Positions 1 to 11,189 of a stretch of DNA of 64,000 nt are shown piece by piece. The notes beneath the pieces were generated by a model. That model saw only the letters and a program-made list of their open reading frames with translations, had not been told where the DNA came from and searched no databases. Source of the stretch: Siphonodentalium dalli (Eukaryota; Mollusca; Scaphopoda; Gadilida; Siphonodentaliidae). Position numbers and translations under genes: made by a program. The stretch spans positions 128,949,605 to 129,013,604 of the forward strand of contig CP136064.1 of the NCBI GenBank assembly GCA_032622095.1. Direction: 5' to 3'. The first letter of the stretch is position 1. Every line of letters begins with the position of its first letter.

Positions 1-2337
1 AATTGAAAGTTTATTGCAGCAGCACCAATCGGATACATTGGCTAATTCATTGTTGACATAACTTTGTACTAGTTCGCCATCTTTACCGCTTGTGAACAGT
101 GTGGTGTCATCGGCATACGATAAAATGTCCATTGTTGTAGAATTTACCATATCATTCACGTATATTAAAAAAATAATCGGCCCAAGAATTGAGCCTTGTG
201 GTACCCCCACAGGATGTATTCATTGGGCTAGAGGTACTTCCATTATATTCAACGTATTGCCTCCTCTCATTCAAATAACTATGGAACCATGACATTGCTA
301 CACCCCTGATGCCATAGTGGTCAAGTTTCGATATAAGTATGTTGTGGTCGATTGTATCGAATGCTTTAGATAAATCAATAAATACAGCTAATGTGGAATC
401 CCGTGACGGTGTATCATTATTTTTAACGACATGATCTAGAAGGTGCATTATTGGATGAAATGTTGAGTGATTTGGTCTGAATCCATATTGGTGTTTATAC
501 AAAATTTCTTGTTTATTTAGAAAATCTACTAGTCGTTTTTTGCATTATTTTTTCAAGCAGTTTAGAGAACGATGGCAGGATACTGATTGGGCGATAGTTT
601 GTTATTTCCTTAGAATTATTTATTTTAGGAATGGGGACTACTTTGGAAATTTTCATTTTCCTTGGGAATATTCCCTATTCAAACGATAGATTAAATATAT
701 GCTTAAGTGGTGGGGCTATTATGAAGATACTCTCTTTCATAAGTGCGGTCGATATTCCGTTGTGATCTTTGCTCATTTTCCCTTTCATAGTATAACATGT
801 CAATATTATTTCCTGTATCGATGTTGGTTCAATTTCGAATTCCTTTGTTCGCCTATTTCGAAGGTAATCAGTGAAATTTGCATCATTTCCAGTGTGTATA
901 GAGTCGCTGGTGTTTCGACCGATATTTGAAAAGTAGTCATTGAATTTTTCGGCTATTATGTTCGGGTCAGATAGCTCTGTATCGTTATCTTTAAATGTCT
1001 GTGGGTAGTTACATGATTTTTTAGTTTTATTGATGGCGTTTTAAAGAATTTTCCATGTGTTTTTTAAATCATTCTTATTTTTTTCTAGACTATCGCAATA
1101 ATAATTATTTTTACATTTCCTTATTAGTTTGTTATATAGTTGACGATAATTTAAATAGGTGATTTTATTTGTTTCTGAAGGTGCCTTTAGTTTATTAGAG
1201 TATAATTCTTGCTTAGTAATAGAGGATTTGATTAGTCCAGATGTCATCCATGGTTCGCGCTTTATATATTTTTTGGGTACATTTCGTGTTATTAGTGGAA
1301 AAGCTAGATCATGCGCGTTCATATATATGTCTAAAAACAATTCATATGCCTTATCGGGGGAGTTACAACTGAGAACTGAGTCGTATTTACATGATTTTAA
1401 CAAGTTTATGAAAATATTGACATTATTTGTGTTGTAGTTCCTATACGTGACTTTTTATGAGAGGGTTTTATGGGTTTGTGTTTGTTTGATTCGGAGAGGA
1501 ATATGCCGAAATGATCGGAGATGTCGCAGGTAATTATCCCTGTTTGGTGGCCACCTTGTACTTTGTTGGTATAAATGTGATCAATTAGGGTAGCAGAGTG
1601 TTCAGTCATTCTTGTCGGTGTTGTTATCATGGGCACGAATCCTCTACTGAGTACATTGTTAATGAAATCGTTAGTTTTTTGATGCGTCTCGAAATTTAAG
1701 AGGTCGATGTTGAGGTATCCTATTATGTAAGACTTTGTGTTGTTCACTTGTTCTAATATATTATCGAATTTTAACATAAATTTGTCCAAATCGGCCTTTG
1801 GTGCTGTGTTTGGTCTATAAATACATCCTATTATATAATTATCGTTCGCCCCTCGGTGTATTTCTATAAATAATGTTTCTATTACGTGTGGTATAAATAT
1901 TGTCAAATCAGGTCTGGGTTTATATTGAAGATTCTCCTTTATATATAGATACCAACACCGCCTCTGCCATCGTCGCCGTCAGGTCGAGATTTGAATTCTA
2001 AGGGGTGATATCCGGGAAGTGAAAAATCTGAGGAACTATGCACTTTGAATATTTCTGTTAGGGCGATAACATCAAACAAATTTTCTTCTGTTTTCAAATC
2101 ACAAAGTAAGTTTTTTAGATCTCCATAATTTGCGTTACGGCTTCTGCAATTTAGGCCGAAGATAGAAAATTTTATATTATTTGAGAGCACCTTTTTACCC
2201 TGTGTAGGCGAGAAATATTGGCTTGTATTTTGATTCCAAAGTTGGATGCTATCAGGATCGAATTCATCTCCTTCTATTCGAGACCATTTTTCCGCGAAAT
2301 CGTGTGCATGTGTATCCACAACCTCACTCAAAGTCAT
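1..2337 (-). pseudogene. Degraded non-LTR retrotransposon (LINE, CR1/Jockey-like), ORF2 with endonuclease and RT
   Basis: Reading down the minus strand, 2337-1940 gives the start of an exonuclease-endonuclease-phosphatase domain (FGLNCRS, VIALTEI, RGGVGIYI). Bases 1906-1406 continue it (CIYRPNT, LIDHIYTN, DISDHFG). A linker follows at 1403-1041 (KREPWMTSGL), then reverse transcriptase to the window edge: YRPISILPSFSKLLEKI near 610-550, DLSKAFDTIDHNIL near 340-380, and YADD at 106-117. Such a protein nicks target DNA and primes reverse transcription there. The copy is dead. A 2-bp TA expansion near 1940 breaks the endonuclease, an extra G in a five-G run (204-208) shifts the frame just before the VPQGSILG block, stops lie near 500-660, and the usual GDFN of the endonuclease reads GYLN. 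The element runs off the window at position 1, so its 3' end is unseen. The family call is firm; the clade is inferred from motif flavour. Confidence 0.88.
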
Positions 2338-2545
2338 GCTATTTGCAGACGTAGTTGAAACTTTCTAAATTGCTGTAATATGCGCCCTTGGGTGTCGCCA
2401 TATGATTTTGTCGTTGTGCGGAAAATCGGTACTTATGCGTGGAAACTAATACGAATATCATTTTACTATTATGAATTCAAATTTTGGTGGGATTATATCA
2501 ATAGGAAGTTTATCCGTGAAACGCTTATGAAAGTATAAGTATAGC

Positions 2546-2668
2546 ATACATGGAGTCAATTTGTTATCAATTACAAATTATATAGATGAAATAATTATTA
2601 ACAAGTATACATGGAGTCAATTTGTTATCAATTACAAATTATAAAGATTAAATAATTATTAACAAGGA
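2546..2668. repeat. Two-copy tandem duplication, 61-bp unit
   Basis: The unit beginning ATACATGGAGTCAATTTG occurs at 2546 and again at 2607, differing at only a few bases. It lies just upstream (in the minus sense) of the first LINE. No coding potential is seen. Confidence 0.85.
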
Positions 2669-3528
2669 TGACATAGATTCATATACATAGAGAAATTACA
2701 GATGCATTAAAATGTATAGATGTATATGCATACACAAATAAACATTTACCGGTATATGCATACGTTATGTATACATGGCGATCAAGACCCATTATTGAGT
2801 TTCCGCGTTAGCACCCCAATCCACCCCATTCACAACCTGTATAATACAGAAGGAGTCATGTTCACAGTGGTGAGCCCAAACAGTGGAGACAGGGGGGTGA
2901 ACACAGGCAGCCTCCGACGTATACGATGTCAATTCCAGTCGTCTCACTTTAACCCTTATATTGTCATGCAGTAACTGTTATCACTGATTGATGAAATTGG
3001 TCTAAACTCTGTTGAAGGATATATTGAAAAAAATATTGTCAATATAGTTCGACATGAAGGGCGGACTGTTTTTGGCGCTTACTGTATTATCCCGTGATGA
3101 TGTCCAATCGTTCCAAAATTATTATGATTGTGTCGTCACCTGGTGCACGTTTTTATCGTACAGACATGACCAGTGAATTGACGACACACGGCGAAGACCT
3201 GTTGCGCCGAATCATCTTATGTGCTTATCATAATTCTTAATTGGAATATATAATTCACTAGGTTATGTTCGATGATTAGTGTACATGTTGAAGATGGACT
3301 GAATAGGTGGATACCAGAAGAGTTAAAGAAATACTAATAATAATAATATTTGACTACAGTGTACATAAGCAGATTGAAGACAAGAATAATTATGTGACAA
3401 ACATGATTTATCCAACAGACATTTATATATTGGATGGTAAGTAGCATTTTTGCGTGAATTAATACTGTTCTAATATGTCTATTCTGTATTAAGATTGATA
3501 ATGTACCTAGATCAATCCATGTGTCTCC
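2669..3528. other. Intergenic stretch without a recognised feature
   Basis: AT-rich sequence between two minus-strand LINE fragments. I see no convincing exon, RNA gene or repeat boundary here. Confidence 0.4.
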
Positions 3529-3551
3529 ACTCTGGCTACGGTAGCCAGAGT
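3529..3551. repeat. Perfect 11-bp hairpin over the LINE stop codon
   Basis: ACTCTGGCTAC at 3529-3539 pairs with GTAGCCAGAGT at 3541-3551 around a single base. The TAG stop of the adjacent minus-strand LINE reading frame (3536-3538) lies inside the stem. It could be a 3'-end recognition structure of that LINE or a chance palindrome. Confidence 0.6.
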
Positions 3552-4925
3552 AGAGATTTAGGACTAGATATATAAACTATGTGGCTATGCTCCCAGTGGA
3601 TTTTTACACTTGGAATGATATATCTTAATGTCCATCTCAAGCAATAATGACATATGAGCCGTCTAGCCACCTCTACTCCCAATCTATGATTCGCTGTTCG
3701 GTTTTTTTGAATACTTACTCTGTCATTAAATGACAATTCATAATAAAAAATACTGAGAGTGGGCTTGGTTTTAAGATGTCTGTATAATTCACCACGAGAA
3801 GAAGAGGCAGATATATCCCTATCCCAATCTGATTTAAAAGTATTAATCAAAGCTGAGTGCATACTGCCTATCATCGAAGGTGTCATCGTCTTTTGGCGTT
3901 GCCAAGTATCATCGAACCCAGTAGACTGAAGGGTTATCCTATAGCAATCAATCAATCGAACCTTTTTCCCACTCATTTGAACGGAGATCAACAGTCTGTA
4001 CAGTTTGTGCATTAGTCTGTGGTCAGGTTGGGTTATCAGTCTTGACCAATATGATATCATTTTCTTTTTTACCTCAATGTAAAGAGGCCAACGACCAAGC
4101 TCACCGTATACCATGTAATTTGGAGTACTATTCTTCATATGTGTTAATGACTTGCAAAAATTAAAATGGACGGCTTCTATGTCCCTTAGATTTTCGTACC
4201 CCCCCCCCCCAAACTTCGCACCCATACAGAAGGATTGGCTTGATGAGCCAGTCAAAAAGTTTCAATGCCAGGTCGGTTGATAGGGACAGTTTTCGAACCT
4301 TGGAGAGTAGTCCATACATAGCCTTTGTTGCTTTCAAGCGGTTATGTTTTATCGCGCGACAAAATCGTCCGTTATAAAATAATTTAACACCAAGGTAAAT
4401 GAATTCATCAACAACTTCTAGTTCATGTCCATCAATATAGAATTTTATGTCAGATTCAGCCGTTTTGTTGCCAAAAATCATAACTTTAGTCTTCTCTGTG
4501 TTTACCTTCAGTTCCCATGAACTTGCATAATCGCTGAAGGCATCTAGTGAGCGTTGCATATCACGTGCATTGTCGGAAAAAAATAACAGTGTCGTCTGCA
4601 TAAAGAATGCAGAACAAGTTCAAATATGCGCCAAGGTGTTCATACATACTAGATGACAGGTATTTCAAACCGTCGATAGAGCAGCTTTCTAAGAAATCAT
4701 CAAGGTCATTCAGATACAGCGAGAATAGAAGAGGCGAAAGATTAGCCCCTTGTTTCACTCCTGTTGTGCATAAAAAATGTTCAGATCTCCGACCACCCCT
4801 CATAACGCAAGCTTTGGTGGTCTGGTACATACATCTGATTACCTGGAAGAATTTTCCGTTTATTCCACTTCTCAAGAGTTTTACCCACAGATCCCGATTT
4901 ATATTCAATAAAATAGAATATTAAT
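3536..4925 (-). pseudogene. 5'-truncated LINE reverse transcriptase and C-terminal region
   Basis: The minus strand encodes the RT core and C-terminus of a non-LTR retrotransposon. It has a remnant of the A-box (INRDLWVKLL, about 4900), GVKQGANLSPLLFSLYLNDL (about 4710-4760), the catalytic LYADDTVIF (about 4580-4600), then KTKVMIFG and FIYLGVKL. The C-terminal domain follows with LLYGCEVWG, NLRDIEAVHFNFCKSL and MVYGELGRWPLYIEV. Endonuclease and RT fingers are missing, as expected for 5' truncation. The frame breaks at a run of 12 C residues (4199-4210), where a homopolymer slip separates the two reading frames. Otherwise it is open to the stop at 3536-3538. The motif set fits the CR1/Jockey superfamily, and the element differs from the LINE at 1-2337. 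Confidence 0.88.
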
Positions 4926-7352
4926 ACAAATAAGACCATGAAGCAAGATTGGTCATTTGAGAGACTATCGCGTGCACATATCGTACAAAAAACTAAAAAC
5001 CCACGCTTGGGCCAATATTCAGTGGTCCTGATATATGGAAGAAGTGTAGGTAAGAACTCGATATTATCTAGTATTCATACCATAATAACCTCGAGCTCTT
5101 GTGTGAAGGGAGAACCAACATATCATATAAGGGCATTGCTATTTTCAATGTTCAGTTTTTTCTGCATGCTCCTGATTGTTGCTGGCCAATAAGATCAATC
5201 GGCGTCACTGGGCGAGATATAGTACCACTATAGCTGTTTTCTGGTTTTTTGTTTGGAGGCGGCCTGGCCTTCTTGGCTCGAACAACACGGCGGCAAATTA
5301 CTGAGTAACATACACATATTCCCAATTATCATGGTTGTGCCCATGTCTACTAACATTCTTTAGAACAAGCTGACATTGAATAAGCGGCGCTATCAATTTT
5401 ATAGCGATTTTTTTGGAAAAATATAATGAAATAAATGTGGTGTGGCAACCGTTACGAATACCCCACATATTGCTTGTTTCGTGACTAACATTTTGTCTTG
5501 CATTTAAATTGACAGTATATATGACTATAGAGTTGCAACCAAGTACAAACAACCGAGTATATTTGAGCCAAAATACCGAAAAATTGTCAAATATCTCATT
5601 TCCGATGTTCAATATTGTGCGGTAATGCCATGTTATTTATCACTTATAAGTGAAGTACGATTTCCTACATTAAATACCGGGTAATTAGTCATATGACAAT
5701 AAGAAACAATATATGCCGACTGTCTAAAGGCAGTTTTGATGTTTACATTACATTATCTGTAAGTTGTAAGGCCAAATACTAGCTGAAAAGTATGAATTTT
5801 TGGTTTTAGCTGCGAAATAAATTGCTTTAGGGTCCTCTTGAACACGTATCATCCATTCCCCCATACGTGCTCGAGAAAAACATTGTTGACAAAGTCTCGT
5901 CCCTTGCTCAGACGTTCCGCTTATTGTTCCGCCGCCAGCGTTGTGCCTTATAGCGTAGAGTAGGATAAGCGCTATATAGTAATGAGTCCACATCTACCAC
6001 GTCACACCAATTTTCAGACTCGTTCCTAGCGCTCAGCCTCCTCTACGCTGAGATGCAACGCTGGAAGCGTTACATCATGGAGTTGCACAGAACATTGAGC
6101 GGAGCGTCCGAGTCAGGGACGAGACAGGACTATATATATATACACTGGCTCTCATTCGGCAAACCTCGTCAGATTCCGTACCAGGCCCCAGCGGTTATAG
6201 GTCGAGGAGTCCAGAATGACTGGCTCTATGAGGCTACGTCGTTACACTCGGCATGACGGCGAACGGAGCAGAGCCTCGGAGTGTCGTAGAGCCAGTGTCT
6301 AGTCCAGGACGAGACTAACCATGCACTTTTTAGAGAAAAAAACACGTGATTGCACAAAAGCGCGGAATAATTAATGAACCAACGCGATGAAAAGAAAATT
6401 TTCTACTTCCAGATAATGAAGAACTGACTTATTTATTTATAAACAGTTATTATAGTTAGCTTAATGGACACCAGTTGCGACATCATGGCATGTTTCATGA
6501 CGTCATGTGTCATTGTGGGCCAGAATCCAGACAAGACTGTACTTGTCATGTCGTCTCCGGACAACTGATTTCGCCTCAATAGACTTAAATTACCTCACTT
6601 ATAAACGAGTAAAGCTTCAATTACTATATAACATGGGATATTCATATACGGTCTACCGGATCCGTGTCCGTGCTTGTGAACTCTCAGTTGTAGTCTACTT
6701 ATATATATGGGCCAGTATGGGGCAGAACTTAGGCCATGCGTTAGGCATAAATATGAATTTAGTTTCATGACTATTAACACGATCCTTCGTAAGATTCTTC
6801 CGCTTAACATCATGCCGACGTGCCGGGTCGTTCTATATCCCTTGCGTATTATCATATTAAGGTATCTTACTCACGTGCTTCCTCTTCGAATGAAGCGAGA
6901 ACAGTTCTATTATGTAATGCTTGTACGGGTCTGTAGTTTCCAGAAACATGATGACGCTTATTCGCTTCCTGCTTATCATTCCATAAAGACCGCAGAGCCG
7001 TCAGCTGTATAAAGTAAGATAATTACAGATCAATTTGCTTTTGTCCACATTGGACTCAGAATTGCTAGAAGCGTAGACACCCTGTGCGAACTACTCCCCT
7101 AAAACAAACCCGGATTGTATCTACCAGAAACCCAGAATTAAGAACACGAAAATCCTGAATACTAATATTGACCACTATGTGTTCAGAAGACAATGTAAAG
7201 AAAAATAATACCCAAAGCACTTATTCTCAACACACATAGTATCAAACCAGTGTAGATATTTAACATAAACGATGCGGTAGCCAATATAGCGTATATAAAT
7301 GTTTTGGAAGTGGAACACGTGCCAGTGCTTTGATGATTTCGTATCTACATCC
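4926..7352. other. Intergenic sequence between LINE fragments
   Basis: I see no recognisable gene. The part around 5890-6320 is more GC-rich than its surroundings and forms an inverted repeat, annotated separately. The short open frames here lack motifs or splice context. Confidence 0.4.
5894..6126. repeat. Imperfect inverted repeat (foldback), GC-rich
   Basis: GTCTCGTCCCTTGCTCAGAC near 5894 is matched in reverse complement by the block ending GAGTCAGGGACGAGAC near 6126. Homology continues inward through CCAGCGTTG and AGCGTAGAG to the AGCGCTA sequences. The structure is about 230 bp with a short centre, consistent with a decayed foldback or MITE. I could not define a target-site duplication. 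Confidence 0.6.
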
Positions 7353-7690
7353 TCAGATGCATGCGGGGGGGGGTGTCTGGAGGTATGTCGTCAGATACTT
7401 CGGATACGCACAGGGATGTGTTGTTTTTCGTTTTTTGTGTGCAAATAATTTCCCCACGGAACTAAGAATATATATTGGCCTATAATTTTCTGGCAAAGTA
7501 GGATCGCCTTTATTTGTATAGAGCGGGATGACTGTACCAACTAGCCAGTCATCTGGAATCACGTCTGTATTAAATATCATCTTGAACCACTTAAGATAAA
7601 CCGGTAACATTTTTATGGTGTTTAAATATCCTTGTTGCGAGTATCATCGGGACCACTGGCTTTACCATTCGCTAACAAAGAAACAACATC
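7353..7690 (-). pseudogene. LINE reverse-transcriptase fragment
   Basis: The minus strand from about 7690 to 7430 reads ANGKASGPDD, a short degraded stretch, then FKMIFNTDVIPDDWLVGTVI and ENYRPIYILSSVGKLF. This is the N-terminal RT block of a non-LTR element, where IIPLYKNKGD plus NYRPI is the typical context. It ends near 7430 without A-box or catalytic motif. It abuts the plus-strand Tx1-like LINE at about 7690, so the two lie head to head. Only this fragment remains. Confidence 0.75.
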
Positions 7691-7694
7691 CTGT

Positions 7695-9940
7695 GAAGGC
7701 CTTGTTAGTGAACATGAACTGCTGGCCACTTTAAAAACAATGAAAAACAACAAATCACCAGGTTTTGACGGGTATACTGCTGAGTTCTATAAATTTTTCA
7801 GGAAAGATATAGCAAATTTTATTTTTAATTCTATCAGTAATGCTTATAAAAAAGGTTCAATGTCCTTGACACAACGACAAGGCATGATAACATGCTTACC
7901 AAAACCAGGCAAAGACAAATCGCTTATTAAAAACCTTCGGCCAATCACCCTTTTAAATGTAGATTACAAATTAACGGCTTCAGTTATTGCAAACAGAATT
8001 AAACAAAAATTAATTCAATGATCAGCGCTACGCAAAAAGGATTTCTCAAAGGGCGTTTTATTGGGGAATGTACAAGGCTGACATATGATTTAATTTTAGA
8101 ATGCGAAGAACATATATACCTGGATTTATGTTACTATTATATTATGAAAAAGCATTTGATTCGATAAACTGGAATTTTATCCAGAGAACTTTGAGATTTT
8201 TTGGCTTCGGAGAATCTATATGCAGTTGGGTGACAACTCTATATAATGAAGCAAATAGTTTCATTATAAATAATGGTCACATATCATAATCTTTCATTAT
8301 AGAAAGAAGTGTTAGACAGGGGGGATCCCTTATCACCTTATCTCTTTATCCCGTGTTTAGAACCATTTGCAGCAGCATTGAAATTAGATAACGACATTAT
8401 AGGCGTCAATATTAAAAATAAAGAATATAAAATAAGTCAATAAGCTGATGATTCAACAATATGGCTAAACGGTCGTCATAGCTCTCTTCGGGGAGCGATC
8501 AATTTGATTAAAGCATTCGAAAGGGTTTCCGGGTTAAAAGCTAACTTTGACAAAACAGATGTGGTTTGGAAGCCGAAGAGGTTATACAAAATCTTTGAAA
8601 ACAAACATTGACTTGAAATGGAACTTCAAAGGAAAATTCAAAACATTAGGAATTCTATTCAATCTGGAGGACCCTTTACTAATACAAGAAAACTGGGAAA
8701 TAAAGGGGGGAAGTATGAAAAACATATTAAAGCATTGGGCACTGAGGACACTGTCTCACATTGGAAAGGTGACCGTAATCAAAACTCTAGTACTACCAAT
8801 TATTATTCAAATTATGACTGTTTTACCAGACCCCACAAACCTTTTTTTGAAGGAAATGCAGGGCTTGTTATTTCAATTTTTTGGAATGGAAAAAGAGACC
8901 GGATTAAACGAGATACACCTATCCAAAATATAAATAATGGAGGACTCAAAATTCCAGACCTTAAATGCTTCTCAAAATCACCGAAAGTTACATGGCTTAA
9001 GAAAATATTAGACCCTTTCAACTTCTCTGAATGGAAATTAATGCTATTAAATAAAATGGAAAAATATGGAGGAACAGCAATGTTTAATTTGAATAAGCAA
9101 AGTTCAGTACAAATATCAAAGGAATTCAATCCTTTTTGGAAAGAGGTTATAACAGCATATGCTCAACTAGCTATGGAACCGATATCAGATGAAGATTTCA
9201 AATCTCAACCAATATTTCATAACATATCATTAAAAATTAAAAACAAAACTATCTACTATAGATCATGGATAGAAAAACAAGCCTGTTTATCAATGACATT
9301 TTAAGGGAAGATAACACATTCATGAATACTGAAGAAATATTCTTAAAATATGGACTAAAAGTAAACTACTTAACACTTTATGGAATAATCACTCCAATTC
9401 CTTTGGCATGGAAGAACAAAATCAGAACAACCCAAAATAAGCTAGAAATGATAAAAACTACTAAGGTTCAACAAGAGATAATAATTGAAGAAAGGTTAAA
9501 CCAACTGCTCTATTGGAAATTTATAGAAATTTTAATACCAAATATGCCTTGTGCACAAATTGGATGGAGCAAAAAATTAAACCTTGACTCGACACAATTA
9601 GACTGGAACACTATTTGTAAAAGGTGTTTTAGGATAACAAAAAATACGAAAATGCAAGCCTTCCAATATCAAATAAATCACAATACCCTTGTCACAAACA
9701 TATTCCTAGAAAAATGTAAAATATCTGAGAATAACATGTGTACTGTGATAGTGAAAGAGAAAACATTGAAGATCTTCTGGCAAAATGTTGCAAAGTGCTG
9801 CCTTTATGGCAACACATATCAGATATTCTATGTGCTTGTTTTAATTTGAATTCAACCTTGAAAATTGAAGAAATTATTTTTGGAACCAGTCCAAATCAAA
9901 ATTATTTAGCATTAAATAACCTAATACTGTTGACAAAACG

Positions 9941-9982
<42 letters not shown>

Positions 9983-10138
9983 CAAGATGTAAGAAAACCA
10001 GTTTAACAAAAGAAGCGCTTATAAATTACCTTAATCAAGAGTTCAAATTAGAAAAACAAGCAAGTAAATGGAACACAAATTTAAAACATAACGTTGAATT
10101 GAAGTGGAACAGTGTCCTCAACCTGATCAATGCATAAG
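7695..10138 (+). pseudogene. Tx1/L1-like LINE ORF2, 5'-truncated and degraded
   Basis: The plus strand carries the RT and C-terminal part of an L1/Tx1-type ORF2. Motifs are NNKSPGFDGYTAEFYKFF (about 7750), CLPKPGKDKSLIKNLRPIT (about 7900), NVDYKLTASVIANRIK, then YEKAFDSINW (about 8145) and SVRQGG (about 8310). The catalytic box survives as ADD at 8444-8452, but the preceding aromatic codon is now TAA (8441-8443). The C-terminal half is spread over shifted frames from 8550 to 9990, and the true C-terminus ends WNSVLNLINA then TAA near 10138. The 3' flank is A-rich. The endonuclease is absent because of 5' truncation at about 7695. Several frameshifts and an internal TA microsatellite (9942-9981) make it a pseudogene. 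Confidence 0.87.
9942..9981. repeat. (TA)n microsatellite inside the Tx1-like ORF2
   Basis: About 20 TA units interrupt the coding sequence between LTKRY and TRCKKTSLTKEAL, the latter resuming at about 9982. It is a post-insertion expansion within a former reading frame. Confidence 0.9.
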
Positions 10139-10764
10139 TTTTATAAACAAAAACCCCTCAAATTTAAAAAATACAAAAAATAAGAAATAAAATCCCAAAT
10201 ATTAAATCCAGGGCTCTCCAGTTCACCAAACAAAACATACCTTTTTATAATATAACAAGGATTAGTCAGAACCCGCTATAATTGACAGCAACTTCTTGAA
10301 CATTAGAAGGTCAACCACCAACAAAATCAGTGATTACTTTCTAATGAAGACTGACAGAAAACAATAAATGACGCGTAGATTCATTTAGCTTAAAGCGATT
10401 GACATTGTGTACTAACTACCCAAAAACAGTTGGACAATTTAATTGATAGGAAAACTTATTATGTTAGTATTTGTTTGTTTTATTTCAGATATATGTATGT
10501 ATACATTGATGTATGGAAATATGTTAAGTTTACAGCAAATTGTACCAAAAAGATTAATAGATTATAATAAAAAAAAGAAACAACATCAATTATTTTGATT
10601 TCTGTGATCAGCATATCTAAAATACCATTATCTTCTTGTATCACATATTGGGCGAGATGGTCAGTCTCCAATTCGTACTGGTTACCTTTTAAATGAATAT
10701 ACATATCATATAACTCTATTCAGAATTTGCCAAAACTCTCGCGAATTTGATTCATTAGCACTCA
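10139..10764. other. 3' flank of the Tx1-like LINE, no gene seen
   Basis: An A-rich trailer of the LINE passes into unremarkable AT-rich sequence. No exon, RNA gene or repeat boundary is supported. Confidence 0.4.
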
Positions 10765-11180
10765 ATCCTAAATTACTATTTCTTTGGCTTCGGGGGTAAA
10801 AAATATTTTAATCGAGTCATCAATGCTCAGAGTGATCAGATATCGATTTTTGAAGTTTGTTATTTCTCGAGATCTGTAATAATATGTGGCCAAGAAACAC
10901 GTGGTCAAACGGAGGATCTCGGACAAAATTACGGACGAAGATGGATAACTCTAATATAAAGTGGTAATACGGTCAAATGTCGTGATACTTTAGTGATAAT
11001 ACGGACATATTTTGTTGAAAAAATGTTGATAAATAACAAGTTTTGGGAAATTTGATACCATAGTTGACAGTGGTTAGCATTATTTTGTTGCAATAAATCG
11101 ATTCTGATTACTAAAGCATATTTTTAAAAGATATTGTTGTTGTTGCTGCTGTTGTATCTTGATGGTATGTGGGCCGTCTG
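10765..11180. repeat. Diverged third copy of a dispersed repeat also found in both 2.07-kb repeats
   Basis: The block starting CCTAAATTACTATTTCTTTG and running through ACAGTGGTTAGCATTATTTTG to TATCTTGATGGTATG recurs at about 13411-13700 and 20995-21285. This copy is clearly more diverged and carries a CAA/CAG-like microsatellite near 11138-11156 on its minus strand. It may be a SINE-like element or old LINE trailer; I cannot classify it. Confidence 0.75.
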
Positions 11181-11189
11181 CTGAAAAAA

